DNA from: Myxococcaceae bacterium
Lineage (GTDB): Bacteria; Myxococcota; Myxococcia; Myxococcales; Myxococcaceae
Assembly: GCA_019686135.1 (NCBI GenBank)
Contig: JADGHL010000021.1
Span: 1 to 53,482 of the forward strand
Reading direction: 5' to 3'
DNA: 53,482 nucleotides
The stretch's first letter is position 1, and every line of letters begins with the position of its first letter. The position numbers and the translations under genes are program-made. Positions 22,678-31,770 of this stretch are shown here, one piece after another. A model generated the notes under the pieces. The model saw nothing but the letters and a program-made list of their open reading frames with translations. It did not search any database and had not been told where the DNA came from.

Positions 22678-25600
22678 ACGAACACCTTGCCGGTTCCGTC
22701 CTGCGAATCTCCGGAAGCGATATCCGGTTTCCCATCACCGGTGAAGTCACCAACGGCCACCGAGACCCCCAACGTCCCCACACCGCTCAGCCTCGACTGG
22801 GCGAAGCCCTGGCGAACGACCGCGTCATACTCCTGCCCCGCGACGTTCCGATTGTAGAAGATCGACAGAACGCCGTTCGAGGCGACGTTTCCTCCGAGGA
22901 GGAGATCCGGGCTGCCGTCTTGATTGATGTCGCGGACGTCGCAGACAAAGCCGAAGAAGGAGTTGCTGACGCCACTGATGGTCGCCGCCAGCGGGCCGTA
23001 GCCCGTTCCGGTGGCGTCGGCGAAGAGGTAGGCCTTCGACAGCCGCGAGTCCGTCACGAGAAGGTCGGATCCGGTGCCCCCGAGCCCATCGAAGTTGCCG
23101 CGAACGCACGTCCCGAACCCGAAGGTGCCTCCCCCACCCGGAGGTCCCTGCGTGAGCGTCTGAAGCGCGTCGTTCGGCGTCGTCCCGGTGCCCGTCTGAA
23201 GGACGAGCTGCGGAGCGGTCACCGGCCTGACCTGGCCGGAGAAGACGAAGACCTTGTTGATGAGGTCCCACGAATCCGGAACGGTGAACTCGTTTCCGGG
23301 GACGCCGTCGATGTTTCCGAGCGAGACCATGCCCAGGCGGTTCCGGCCGAACCGGTTTCCGCCGCTCGCGATGGGCGTCGGTCCTTCGATGACGATGTTG
23401 GCGGCGGACATCGCAACGAAGCCGCCGCCCGTGGCCTGAAGGTAGAGCCAGGATCCGGGCGTCATCGCGTCTCCTTTGGGACGCCCGTAGAAGATGTAGA
23501 CCTTCCCCTGGTTCGAGAAGTCATTGGGCGCGGCGATGGCGACCTCGCCGAATCCGTCGCCGTTCAGGTCGTTGATGATCTGCGCCGTCCGGCCGAGCTG
23601 CGTCCCCGGGTTGCCCCGGAACTCGACGAAGGTCGACGTGTCGATGGGGTTCGACCCGCCGAAGTACAGGAACACGCGGCCCGTGTTGTTGGGATACGCG
23701 GGCGAGCCGCCGGGACGGCTCCAGGTCGGCGAGGCGATCAGCAGATCCGCGCTCGAGTCGGACGCCTTCCCGACCGAGATGTCTGCCCCGAAGGACTGCG
23801 CCGCGTTGTCGTTGCCCGGAGCGGGCGGCGATGGCGGCGGAACAATCTTCTGCGGAGCCTGGGTCGTGAAGTTGGGGCCTCCGAAGTAGACGTAGACCGC
23901 GCCGGGGCCATCCACCTGGGCCGAGACGACGAGGTCGTCCGTGGCCTCGCCGTCGAGGCTGCCACCGCTTGCGATCGCAAAGCCGTAGAACTGCGCCGAA
24001 GTCGCCGACGGATTTTGGAACGTCGTCTTCGTGAGGAAATTGCTGAGCGGCGCCGGCGGCACGAACGCCGAGTAGTTCCCCACCTCATCCACGGCGCGCA
24101 CGGAGATCCAGTACTGCGCCAGGGGCGGCACATCGAGCACCTTCGTGCTCGCGGTTCCCAGGACGAGCGGCTCCGCCTTCACCAGCGTCGTGGAGAAGTA
24201 GTCCGCGTCGCTTCCAATGCCGCTGTCGGTCACGGCGTTGGTGGTCCACCGCACGTCGTAGCCGGCCGGAGCGCCGGAGGAGAAAACGTTCCCATCGTCG
24301 TTGACCGGGGTCCAGGAGAGGTTCACTTTCGCCGTGCGCTCCTGACCGGACGCGACGGTCTGGGTGACCGCCGGCACCCCCGGGGCGATGACGTCCACGA
24401 CCGCTGATGAGGTCTGGCTCACCACGTTCCCGCCGGCGTCGGTCACCTGGATCACGAAGGATCCGGTGGTGTCGTGCGGCAGCACGACCGGAATGCTGAT
24501 CGTCTGTGGGCTGGTGGTGATGGCCACGGGACCGCCGACGGTCGCGCCCGCGTAGATGACCGAAGCGCTTCCGCCCGCCGCACCGGTCACGGTCAGCCCG
24601 ACGTTCACCTCGGCGTCGCCGCCCGGCGAACCATCCGCCACGTATCCGGGCTGCGCGGTCGGGATGAGGTGGCTGTTGGTCGCCGCCACGAAGAACAGGT
24701 TCGCCCCGGACGGGCTCACGTTGCTGAGGACCGGCGGGGTGAGATCGACCAGCACGTTGCGCTGCGCCTGGGTGAGCACGCCGGCGCCGTTGTCCATCTC
24801 GACCTCGAGCGTGAAGCTCCCCTCGCCGAGCGCGAAGTTGAAGGAGAAGTTGCCGCTACCGTCCGCGTTCACCGGCCCGGCCAGCAGCACGCGGCCGGGT
24901 CCGGTCCCGCGGTACAGCCACGCCTGCCGTCCGGCGCAGGTCGAAGAGGACCCGGTCAACACGCCCTCCCACGTCGCCGGCGTCCCGGCGTGGCCGTCGT
25001 TGGACGCGTTCAGCAGCGCGGGGTTCCCTGCCGGCGAGTTGATCAGGATGCTGCACCCGATGCCGTTCACCTCGACGCCGGGCACGGTGCACTGCGCGGT
25101 GTTCCCCGCGGAGTCGGCCACCTCCATGCGCACGTCCTGCGTGCCGTTCGGGTACGTGATGGTGGCGCTGGTGGTGCCGCCGGACACCGGAGGAAGCGAC
25201 TGCAGCTCCACCTCGGGGCTGCCGGTCACCGTCGTGTAGACGTGGACGATGCTGCCCTCGGCGCCGGTCACCTGCGCGGTCGTGGGGATGGCGAACGTGC
25301 CGTAGGGCGCGGCGTTGGTGGGCTCCACGCAGGCGATCGCCGGCGGGTCACGATCCACGGTGACCGTCTTCGTGGCGGTTGCGCCGACGTTGCCGCACTT
25401 GTCCGTCGCGGTGAGGGTGATGGTGTGGCTGGTGGTGCCGGTCGACGGCAGGGTCACGTCCGCCGTCACCTGCCCCGAACCGTTGGGCGTCCGCGGGCCC
25501 GGCGAGGTGGCGTTGGTGACGCTGATGTCCACGCCGTCGGTGCCCACGTCCGTCGCGGTGAGCGCCGCGATCCGGAGCTGGTAGTTCGCCGCCAGCGGGT

Positions 25601-28061
25601 CTGCGTCGTCCGCGGCGTTGAGCTCGTTCTTCGTGGGGGCCTGGATCGTCGTGGCCGGGCCCACCCGGTCCAACCGGAAGAGCACGTAGGCCGGATCCGT
25701 CGTCACCGGCGTGGCCAGCGCGTTCTTGTTCCCGTGCGCGTCGGTGACGATGGCCAGAAGCGGGAAGTCGCTCTCGGTGGCGGAGCCGACTGCGACGGGC
25801 ACGGTGACCGTGGTCCCGACCGAGGGGCCGACCGAGCTCCCGATGTTCGCGCCGGTGGTGGCGTTCTGAAGCTGCACCGTCACGCCGGATTCCGAGACCG
25901 TCACCAGCGCGCTCGGCGTGCCGCTCGGGGACTCCGAAGCGTTGAGACAGTTGTCACCGTTCATGTCGTTGACGAACTGGAAGCCGGTGACGGTGGGCCG
26001 CACCGTGTCCACGGTGAGGTTGATGGGTGCGGAGACGTTGAAGCCGCTGTTCGATGGATCGACCAGCTCCACCGCCTTGAGCTGGTACACACCATCCGGA
26101 TAGGTGAACCCGCTGGTGGCGTTGCCGACGTTGCTGGCGAGCAGGAACCAACCGCCCGCGCCGTCGGGGCATGGCGTGGTCCCGGCCGCGCTGCTGGTGA
26201 TGCAGACGTCCACGCGCGTCCCAGGATCCGGAGCGGGCGTGTACGTGAAGTTCTGCTGCGCGCCCGGCTGAAGCGCCTGGAGGTCGAAGCTGGTGTTGAA
26301 GGTGGCGTTGTTCGCCGGGAAGGTGATCGCCGGCGGCGTCAGGTCCACCGTCACCTGCGAGGTGACCGAGTGGGTGGCGTTGAACGCGTCGGTCATCTGC
26401 ACCTTGAGCGCGATGGGTCCGCCCTCGGGGAGGGTGACGTTGACGCTGAAGTGGCCGGACGAGTCCGTCGTCCCGGTGACGGGCGTGGGGGACGCGCCGA
26501 TGTAGACCTCGACCGGGTTGTTCGGGCAGTTGGAGCTGTCGCCGGTCACGTTGAACTGGAGATCGGGCGTGCCCGGGGCGGTGTCGTTGCTGCTCATCAG
26601 GCGCGCGGGCGATCCCGCCGGGGCGCTGAGCTGGATGCTGCAGCCCGTCCCCTGCACCTCCACGTTCGGCTCGACATCGGTGCCGACGTTGCCGACCTCG
26701 TCCGCGACCTCGGCGATGACATCCAGCTTCCCGCCCGGGAAGGTGACGCCCTCGTCGCTCGCCACGCCGCCGGCCACCGGCAGATCCACCAGCGGCGTCC
26801 TCTGCGTCGTCCCCGCCGGCTGGGTGAAGAAGTGGACCACGGTGCCATCCGGCACGCCGCTCACGGTGGCGGAGAGCGGGAGCTCGAAGCGGTCGTACGG
26901 GCCGCCCGCGGCGGAGGGGGAGGCGATCGCCACCACCGGGGGCTCGTAGTCGACGGTGAAGGACCGCGTCAGTTCGGCGGTGTTCCCGGCGCCATCGCGC
27001 ACGGTGACCTTGAGGACGTACGCATTTGTCCCCGTCGCCGGCAGATCGAGGTGGGTGAAGATCGAACCGTCGGTGTGCTGCACCGTCACCGGCTCCTGCC
27101 CGGTCATTTCGATCGTGACGTCCGGGAGCACGTCCTCGGCGGGCGCGGCGGTGCCGGAGACGGTGAGCTGGAATCCGGAGACGTCGGCGATCGCGTCGTC
27201 GGCGGGGCCCAGGAGCACGTCGGACTCAGCCGGCTCGAGCAGCGTCAGCATGGGCGGGGTGACGTCGATGGTGAGCGTCCGGAACGCCGCGTCGTTGAGT
27301 GGATCGTCCGGGAGCGGATCCGCGATCTTGTTGTCGAGCCCCTTCGAGTTGGTGACGTGCGCCACCAGCTCGTAGGTCCCCGCCCTGGGGTCGGGCAGGC
27401 CGTCGAGCGTCACGGACGCGTGGGTCCCCGACACCTCCCCGGTGCCGTAGACCTCTCCACTGAACCGGTCCTGCACCTGCACCGGCTGCCCGTCCTCGAT
27501 GTTGCCGATCTCCAGCTCGGCCACCGGCGTGGTATCGCCCAGCTCCGCCGCGTTCAGCTTGCCGTCGTCGTTGCCATCGCCCGCGAACGTGAAGGACACG
27601 ACCTGGGGCCGCGCGTTGGCGTCGTAGACGTTGAGGGTGACGGTCACCGGGATCGGGTTCTCCGGCTCGCGCGCGGTGAAGAAGGCCACCTTGATCACGC
27701 GCAGCCCGGGCGGGAGCGTGACGCCGTGGAACTCGGCCCGGTTCCCCTTCAGCACGGCGTCCGGGCCGGGGTGGAAGTCGATCGTCTTCTTGTCCGACTC
27801 CTCCAGCGTGGCGCGGGTGATGTCCACGGCCTGGCCGCACTGATCGACCGCCAGCACCGCCACGTCGATCTGGATCCCTTCGGTGTCGGGGTCCACGTCG
27901 TCGCCGACGGTGATCTGCGCGTTCTCGCTCAGCCCATCGAATTGCCCGGAGACCTCTGAGCACTCGGCGGGCCACTCGTGACATCCACTGCAGCCCACTC
28001 CGGCGACCACCAGCGCGGTGACCGCGGCGGCGAGCAACTTCATCGAACCCGTCGTACGCAT
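22668..28061 (-). CDS. giant exported Ig-like / FN3 / FG-GAP beta-propeller protein
   Basis: 1797 residues starting at ATG 28061 (AGGAAGG just upstream), with a signal peptide and possible lipobox (VAGVGC, Cys24). Residues of about 45-1230 are consecutive Ig-like domains, many opening with 'D(L/V)TPP'. Two stretches are perfect EF-hand-type loops (DGNDDGKLNAAE near 160 and DMNGDNCLNASE near 697). An FN3-like domain spans about 1234-1340 ('VKLSWTPVNDDG...YWISVRAVDEVG'). The end (about 1350-1797) has seven FG-GAP repeats with Ca sites such as 'DLNGDGFGEVA' and 'DINQDGSPDLL', an integrin-alpha-like seven-bladed propeller. It resembles large surface adhesins of myxobacteria. No PEP-CTERM or other sorting tail is seen. 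It sits 44 nt after the PqqD-like gene and overlaps the 47-residue peptide gene. Confidence 0.88.
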   Translation of the reverse strand: MRTTGSMKLLAAAVTALVVAGVGCSGCHEWPAECSEVSGQFDGLSENAQITVGDDVDPDTEGIQIDVAVLAVDQCGQAVDITRATLEESDKKTIDFHPGPDAVLKGNRAEFHGVTLPPGLRVIKVAFFTAREPENPIPVTVTLNVYDANARPQVVSFTFAGDGNDDGKLNAAELGDTTPVAELEIGNIEDGQPVQVQDRFSGEVYGTGEVSGTHASVTLDGLPDPRAGTYELVAHVTNSKGLDNKIADPLPDDPLNDAAFRTLTIDVTPPMLTLLEPAESDVLLGPADDAIADVSGFQLTVSGTAAPAEDVLPDVTIEMTGQEPVTVQHTDGSIFTHLDLPATGTNAYVLKVTVRDGAGNTAELTRSFTVDYEPPVVAIASPSAAGGPYDRFELPLSATVSGVPDGTVVHFFTQPAGTTQRTPLVDLPVAGGVASDEGVTFPGGKLDVIAEVADEVGNVGTDVEPNVEVQGTGCSIQLSAPAGSPARLMSSNDTAPGTPDLQFNVTGDSSNCPNNPVEVYIGASPTPVTGTTDSSGHFSVNVTLPEGGPIALKVQMTDAFNATHSVTSQVTVDLTPPAITFPANNATFNTSFDLQALQPGAQQNFTYTPAPDPGTRVDVCITSSAAGTTPCPDGAGGWFLLASNVGNATSGFTYPDGVYQLKAVELVDPSNSGFNVSAPINLTVDTVRPTVTGFQFVNDMNGDNCLNASESPSGTPSALVTVSESGVTVQLQNATTGANIGSSVGPSVGTTVTVPVAVGSATESDFPLLAIVTDAHGNKNALATPVTTDPAYVLFRLDRVGPATTIQAPTKNELNAADDADPLAANYQLRIAALTATDVGTDGVDISVTNATSPGPRTPNGSGQVTADVTLPSTGTTSHTITLTATDKCGNVGATATKTVTVDRDPPAIACVEPTNAAPYGTFAIPTTAQVTGAEGSIVHVYTTVTGSPEVELQSLPPVSGGTTSATITYPNGTQDVRMEVADSAGNTAQCTVPGVEVNGIGCSILINSPAGNPALLNASNDGHAGTPATWEGVLTGSSSTCAGRQAWLYRGTGPGRVLLAGPVNADGSGNFSFNFALGEGSFTLEVEMDNGAGVLTQAQRNVLVDLTPPVLSNVSPSGANLFFVAATNSHLIPTAQPGYVADGSPGGDAEVNVGLTVTGAAGGSASVIYAGATVGGPVAITTSPQTISIPVVLPHDTTGSFVIQVTDAGGNVVSQTSSAVVDVIAPGVPAVTQTVASGQERTAKVNLSWTPVNDDGNVFSSGAPAGYDVRWTTNAVTDSGIGSDADYFSTTLVKAEPLVLGTASTKVLDVPPLAQYWISVRAVDEVGNYSAFVPPAPLSNFLTKTTFQNPSATSAQFYGFAIASGGSLDGEATDDLVVSAQVDGPGAVYVYFGGPNFTTQAPQKIVPPPSPPAPGNDNAAQSFGADISVGKASDSSADLLIASPTWSRPGGSPAYPNNTGRVFLYFGGSNPIDTSTFVEFRGNPGTQLGRTAQIINDLNGDGFGEVAIAAPNDFSNQGKVYIFYGRPKGDAMTPGSWLYLQATGGGFVAMSAANIVIEGPTPIASGGNRFGRNRLGMVSLGNIDGVPGNEFTVPDSWDLINKVFVFSGQVRPVTAPQLVLQTGTGTTPNDALQTLTQGPPGGGGTFGFGTCVRGNFDGLGGTGSDLLVTDSRLSKAYLFADATGTGYGPLAATISGVSNSFFGFVCDVRDINQDGSPDLLLGGNVASNGVLSIFYNRNVAGQEYDAVVRQGFAQSRLSGVGTLGVSVAVGDFTGDGKPDIASGDSQDGTGKVFVWH
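24740..25675 (-). repeat. internal duplication, copy 2 of the same three-domain block
   Basis: Runs from 'LDRVGPATTIQAP' to 'VDLTPPVLSNV'. The two copies are about 1.6 kb apart with the same domain order, consistent with an old in-frame segmental duplication that lengthened the protein. Confidence 0.6.
26335..27270 (-). repeat. internal duplication, copy 1 (about 310 codons) of a three-domain block
   Basis: Runs from 'DVTPPMLTLLEP' to 'VDLTPPAITFP' in the giant protein. The block contains a TxxD/DGAGNTAE-type Ig domain, a 'PPVVAIASP' domain and a 'GTGCSIQLSAPAG' domain, in the same order as copy 2. Similarity is judged by eye from shared landmarks such as 'EVADxxGN', 'VEVxGxGCSI' and 'SPAGxPA'. 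Confidence 0.6.
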
Positions 28062-28105
28062 AGACCTTCCTGAAAACCCCCGGGGCCGGCCGAACCCCGC
28101 CTGAA

Positions 28106-28402
28106 TCAGCCCAGCACGATCACGTGCCGATCCTCGAGCAGCTTGACGAACGCCGCGGCGTCCTCTTCGCACACCGCGCGCTCCACTTCGAACTCTTCCA
28201 GCAACGCGTCGACGATCTGCGCCACGGTCCTCGACCCGTCGATCAGCTCGAGGATCCGCTCCCCCACCTCGGAGACCTCGCCGTGCTCGTCCTCGAAGGT
28301 GTGAAGCTCGTCCCCCGGCCCCGCGGCCATGAGCCGCCCGCCGACGCGCTGCACCCCGACGTCCGGGCGCAGCCGCGGAACGCGACTCAGAATCTCGCGC
28401 AT
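28106..28402 (-). CDS. PqqD-like peptide chaperone / RiPP recognition element protein
   Basis: 98 residues. The winged-helix PqqD fold is recognisable: 'RLRPDVGVQRVGGRLMA' (beta strands), 'EVSEVGERILELIDGSRTVAQI' (helix-turn-helix-like core), then 'ALLEEFEVE' and the closing 'FVKLLEDRHVIVL'. PqqD proteins bind leader peptides and present them to modifying enzymes. In lasso systems the equivalent B1 protein binds YxxPxL, the motif present in the 47-residue peptide of this locus. The ATG at 28402 has only a weak Shine-Dalgarno. A GTG at 28477 would add 25 residues of unlike character. It is the first gene of the five-gene set, behind the etfA terminator. Confidence 0.82.
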   Translation of the reverse strand: MREILSRVPRLRPDVGVQRVGGRLMAAGPGDELHTFEDEHGEVSEVGERILELIDGSRTVAQIVDALLEEFEVERAVCEEDAAAFVKLLEDRHVIVLG

Positions 28403-28534
28403 GCTGCCTGTGGACTTGTAGCTCAATGCTTCTGGTCCGAACACCCCCGGCCCGAGGCTGCGCCTGAACCCTAGCACGCGGCCGCACGCCGCCGCGCCCC
28501 CGCCCGCCCGCCGGGCCGCCGGATGCCGCCGGGA

Positions 28535-28579
28535 GAGAAAACGAAAGAGGCGCTCCCCGCGGTGGGCGGAGAGCGCCTC
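28535..28579 (-). terminator. rho-independent terminator after etfA
   Basis: Perfect 9-bp stem: GAGGCGCTC at 28547-28555 and GAGCGCCTC at 28571-28579. On minus the stem is followed by a T-rich tail (TTTCGTTTTCTC). It lies 22 nt beyond the etfA stop and separates the ETF genes from the PqqD-like locus. Confidence 0.8.
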
Positions 28580-28601
28580 CTCGAACGGGAAACGGCGTCC
28601 G

Positions 28602-29570
28602 CTACTTCGCCGCCTTGATGGCGTCGCGGAGCTCGGGCAGCACCTTGAAGAGATCGCCCACGAGGCCGTAGTCCGCGACCTGGAAGATCGGCGCCTCGGG
28701 ATCCTTGTTGATGGCGACGATCGTCTTCGAGCCCTTCATCCCGGCGAGGTGCTGGATCGCCCCGGAGATGCCGACGGCGATGTACAGCTCGGGCGCGACC
28801 ACCTTGCCGGTCTGACCGACCTGGAGGTCATTGGGCACCCAGCCCGCGTCCACCACCGCGCGCGAGGCGCCCACCGCCGCGCCGAGCACGTCCGCGAGCG
28901 CTTCGATCTCCTTGAAGTCGCCCTTGGTGCCGCGGCCGCCGGAGACCACCACCCGCGCTTCGGTGAGCTGCGGGCGCGCGCTCTTCACTTCCTTGAAGTC
29001 GACGAACTTCGTCTTCACCTCACCCGGCGCCGCGGGCGTGAACGCCTTCACCTCGCCCGGCGCACCGCCCTTCTGCGCGGGCGGGAACTCGGTGGTGCGC
29101 ACGGTGAAGACCTTCACCGGGGTCGCCAGCTTCACCTCGGCGATCACGTTGCCCGCCCACATCGGCCGGGTGAAGGTGATGTCGGTGCCCGAGCCCTCGA
29201 ACTTCATCACGTCCGAGGCCATGGCCGCCTTGAGCTTCGCGGCCACCCGCGGCATCAGGTCCTTGCCCACCGAGGTGGACGCCATCCCCACGAAGTCGGC
29301 GTGGAGGTTCTGCGCGAGCTCGGCGATCGCCGGCGCGAAGGCCTCGGCGATGTAGTGTTCGAAGTGCGGCGCCGAACCGGCGTGCACCGCCTTGACGCCG
29401 TGGTCCTTGAGCTCGTTGGCGATCGCGCTCGCGTCCTTCGCCAGCACGACGACGTGCAGCTCCGCGCCCGACTTCTCCGCCAGCGCCTTGCCGGCGCTCA
29501 GCGCGTTCAACGTGGCCTTGCGGAGGGCGCCGTCCGGCTGCTGCTCCGCGACAATCAGAACGATCGACAT
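28602..29570 (-). CDS. etfA: electron transfer flavoprotein alpha subunit
   Basis: 322 residues. ETF alpha carries the FAD that receives electrons from acyl-CoA dehydrogenases and passes them to ETF:quinone oxidoreductase. The N-terminal nucleotide-binding-like domain starts [10 protein letters not shown]. The C-terminal FAD domain shows '[12 protein letters not shown]', '[20 protein letters not shown]', '[12 protein letters not shown]' and '[16 protein letters not shown]', all typical. It lies 23 nt after etfB on the same strand and is closed by a good terminator. Start at ATG 29570, where the family N terminus begins. Confidence 0.96.
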   Translation of the reverse strand: MSIVLIVAEQQPDGALRKATLNALSAGKALAEKSGAELHVVVLAKDASAIANELKDHGVKAVHAGSAPHFEHYIAEAFAPAIAELAQNLHADFVGMASTSVGKDLMPRVAAKLKAAMASDVMKFEGSGTDITFTRPMWAGNVIAEVKLATPVKVFTVRTTEFPPAQKGGAPGEVKAFTPAAPGEVKTKFVDFKEVKSARPQLTEARVVVSGGRGTKGDFKEIEALADVLGAAVGASRAVVDAGWVPNDLQVGQTGKVVAPELYIAVGISGAIQHLAGMKGSKTIVAINKDPEAPIFQVADYGLVGDLFKVLPELRDAIKAAK

Positions 29571-29593
29571 GGGTGGATGACTCCGGATCCGGA

Positions 29594-30391
29594 TTAGATG
29601 ACTTTGGCTTCGGTCTTGAGCTTCTCGACCAGGGTGGCCACGTCCGGCACCTTGATGCCGGCCTTGCGCGCGGGCGGCGCGGACATCTTCGTCACCGTCA
29701 GCTTCGGGGTCACGTCGACGCCCAGGCCCGCCGGGATGAGCTCTTCGATCGGCTTGGACTTGGCCTTCATGATGCCCGGCAGGGACGCGTAGCGCGGCTG
29801 GTTGAGGCGCAAGTCCGTGGTCACCACCGCAGGGAGCTGGCACTCCACCGTGGCGAGGCCGCCGTCGACCTCGCGCACCACCCGCACCGTCTTGTTGTCC
29901 GCGCCCACCACCAGCGCCGGGACCTTGTTCTTCTCGTTCTCCGAGTCGAAGGACTCCGCCTTGGAGGCAAAGGTGGCCTGGCCCCAGCCCAGCCACTCGG
30001 CGAGGTACTGCCCCACCTGATTCTGGTCATCGTCGATCGACTGCTTGCCGAGGATGACCAGATCCGGCTTCTCCTTCTCCACGACCTTCTGGAGCAGGCC
30101 GGCCACGCCCATCTGATCCAGCGGGCCGGTGTGGTTCACCCACACCGCCTTGTGAGCGCCCATCGCCAGCGCGTGGCGGAGCTGCTCGTGGACCTCCTTG
30201 CCGCCGATCGACACCACGACGACCTCGCCGCCGTGCTTCGCAACCAGGCGCAGCCCCTCTTCGACGGCGATCTCGTCGAACGGGTTGATCTTGTACTTCA
30301 GCCCTTCCTGCACGATTCCAGTGCCGTCGGGCTTCACCTTGATCTTCGACTCGGGATCTTCGACCCGCTTCGCCGTTACGAGGATCTTCAA
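29594..30391 (-). CDS. etfB: electron transfer flavoprotein beta subunit
   Basis: 265 residues of ETF beta, which binds AMP and forms the heterodimer with EtfA. The start is a TTG at 30391 (AAAGGAG about 7 nt upstream), giving M-KILVTAKRV, the normal family N terminus. Signature regions are 'NPFDEIAVEEGLRL', 'LVILGKQSIDDDQNQVG' and the ETF-beta motif 'LPAVVTTDLRLNQPRYASLP'. It lies downstream of the acyl-CoA dehydrogenase gene (136-nt gap) and directly before etfA. Confidence 0.95.
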   Translation of the reverse strand: MKILVTAKRVEDPESKIKVKPDGTGIVQEGLKYKINPFDEIAVEEGLRLVAKHGGEVVVVSIGGKEVHEQLRHALAMGAHKAVWVNHTGPLDQMGVAGLLQKVVEKEKPDLVILGKQSIDDDQNQVGQYLAEWLGWGQATFASKAESFDSENEKNKVPALVVGADNKTVRVVREVDGGLATVECQLPAVVTTDLRLNQPRYASLPGIMKAKSKPIEELIPAGLGVDVTPKLTVTKMSAPPARKAGIKVPDVATLVEKLKTEAKVI

Positions 30392-30439
30392 ACTCCAGCT
30401 CCTTTGCGAGGCAGCGCCGCCATGACGCAGCGCGACGAA

Positions 30440-30475
30440 CGGGCGCTATTTAGGCCTGCGTCGCCGGTGGGGCAA
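30440..30475 (-). promoter_or_regulatory. possible sigma-70 promoter of etfB
   Basis: On minus, TTGCCC (30475-30470) and TAAATA (30452-30447) are separated by exactly 17 nt, about 56 nt upstream of the etfB start. Match to consensus is partial (4/6 and 3/6), but AT-rich hexamers are rare in this GC-rich DNA. Confidence 0.35.
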
Positions 30476-30527
30476 CCCTGTTGTTCTACGCGTGCGAGCG
30501 GATCTGTCGTGCGCCAGAAGCCCGCGT

Positions 30528-31664
30528 TCAGCGCAGGAGCTCGCGGGCGATCACGATGCGCTGGACCTGGGAGGTGCCCTCGTAGATCTGGATCAGCTTC
30601 GCGTCCCGCATCAGCTTCTCGACCGGGTACTCCTTCATGTACCCGTAGCCGCCGAACACCTGCACCGCGTCGGTGGTGACCTTCATCGCCATGTCCGCGG
30701 CGAAGGATTTGGCGTAGCTGGAAACGAGCGTGTTCTTTTGGCCCTGATCCAGCATCCAGGCGCTCTGATAGGTGAGCAGCCGCGCCGCCTGGATCTGCAT
30801 CCCCATGTCCGCGAGCATGAACTGGATGCCCTGGAACTCGGCGATGGGCCGGCCGAACTGCTGACGCTGCTTCGCGTAGTCGATGGCGTGCTCCATCGCC
30901 GCGCGGGCGATGCCGGTGGCGACGATGGCGGTGAGCGGGCGCGAGTTGTCCAACGTCTCCATGGCGATCCGGAAGCCCTCCCCCTCCTCGCCGATCCGGT
31001 TCTCCACCGGGACGCGCACGTCCTCGAAGGTGAGCGTCACCGTGTTGGAGGCGCGCTGGCCCATCTTGTTCTCGTGCTTGCCGACGGTCATCCCCTTCGG
31101 CCGGCCTTCGATCACCACGCAGGTGATGCCCTTGTGGCGCTTCGACCGGTCGGTGGTGGCGAACACCGTGTACTGGGATGCGTGCTCACCGTTGGTGATG
31201 AACTGCTTCTGGCCGTTGAGCACGTAGTGGTCGCCCTCGCGCCGGAGCGTGGTGGACATTCCCGCCACGTCCGAACCTGCGCCCGGTTCGGTGAGGCCGA
31301 AGGATGCGAACTTCAGCTCCTTCGTGAACGGCGTGACGAACCGGCGCTTCTGTTCGTCGGTGCCGCCGATGAGGATGGGCAACAGCGCCAGGTCGTTGGC
31401 GATCATCGACGTGGCCACGCCCGCGCAGCCCCACGCCAGCTCTTCGGTGGCGATCACCCCGTCCAGGTGGCTGAGCCCGAGGCCACCGTATTCGGCGGGG
31501 ACGGCGAGGTTCAGCAGCCCGAGCTCGAAGCCCTTCTCGATCAGATCGAGCGGGAACTGCGCGGTCTCGTCGTAGTACGCGGCCTTCGGGCGGATGACCT
31601 CGCGGGCATACTTGCGCGCGGTCTCCTGCAGCGCGCGCTGTTCGTCGGTGAGCTGGAAGTCCAT
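30528..31664 (-). CDS. acyl-CoA dehydrogenase
   Basis: 378 residues of the acyl-CoA dehydrogenase family, which desaturate acyl-CoA thioesters at C2-C3 using FAD. It begins at ATG 31664 (MDFQLTDEQ), the normal family start. Signatures are 'FGLTEPGAGSDVAGMST' (FAD and substrate), 'YVLNGQKQFITNG', 'QQFGRPIAEFQGIQF', and 'IYEGTSQVQRIVIA', whose Glu is the catalytic base position of short- and medium-chain enzymes. It is followed on the same strand by etfB and etfA, its electron acceptors, so the three form a functional beta-oxidation or branched-chain catabolism module. The chain length preference is not evident. Confidence 0.94.
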   Translation of the reverse strand: MDFQLTDEQRALQETARKYAREVIRPKAAYYDETAQFPLDLIEKGFELGLLNLAVPAEYGGLGLSHLDGVIATEELAWGCAGVATSMIANDLALLPILIGGTDEQKRRFVTPFTKELKFASFGLTEPGAGSDVAGMSTTLRREGDHYVLNGQKQFITNGEHASQYTVFATTDRSKRHKGITCVVIEGRPKGMTVGKHENKMGQRASNTVTLTFEDVRVPVENRIGEEGEGFRIAMETLDNSRPLTAIVATGIARAAMEHAIDYAKQRQQFGRPIAEFQGIQFMLADMGMQIQAARLLTYQSAWMLDQGQKNTLVSSYAKSFAADMAMKVTTDAVQVFGGYGYMKEYPVEKLMRDAKLIQIYEGTSQVQRIVIARELLR

Positions 31665-31770
31665 GCCGAATCGTGTAGCACGCGCCCGCCGGGCTGGCGC
31701 GGTTGTTTGACGGGTCGGATCCGCCCCGGAATACTCGGCGCTCGCCGAAACGGCCGAGGAGAGGGACGAC

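Noticed and set aside
24474-27959. 1161-codon open frame on plus within the giant protein gene
   Set aside because: Arg/Gly/His/Val shadow without motifs; the minus-strand frame has Ig, FN3 and FG-GAP signatures.
22668-28061. Exosortase/PEP-CTERM cargo, suggested by PqqD + HprK pairing
   Set aside because: The C terminus ends in an FG-GAP blade, with no Pro-Glu-Pro motif, membrane helix or basic tail, and no exosortase gene is in the window.
28403-28477. N-terminal extension of the PqqD-like protein from GTG 28477
   Set aside because: The 25 extra residues do not resemble the PqqD fold; ATG 28402 is preferred, though its ribosome site is weak.
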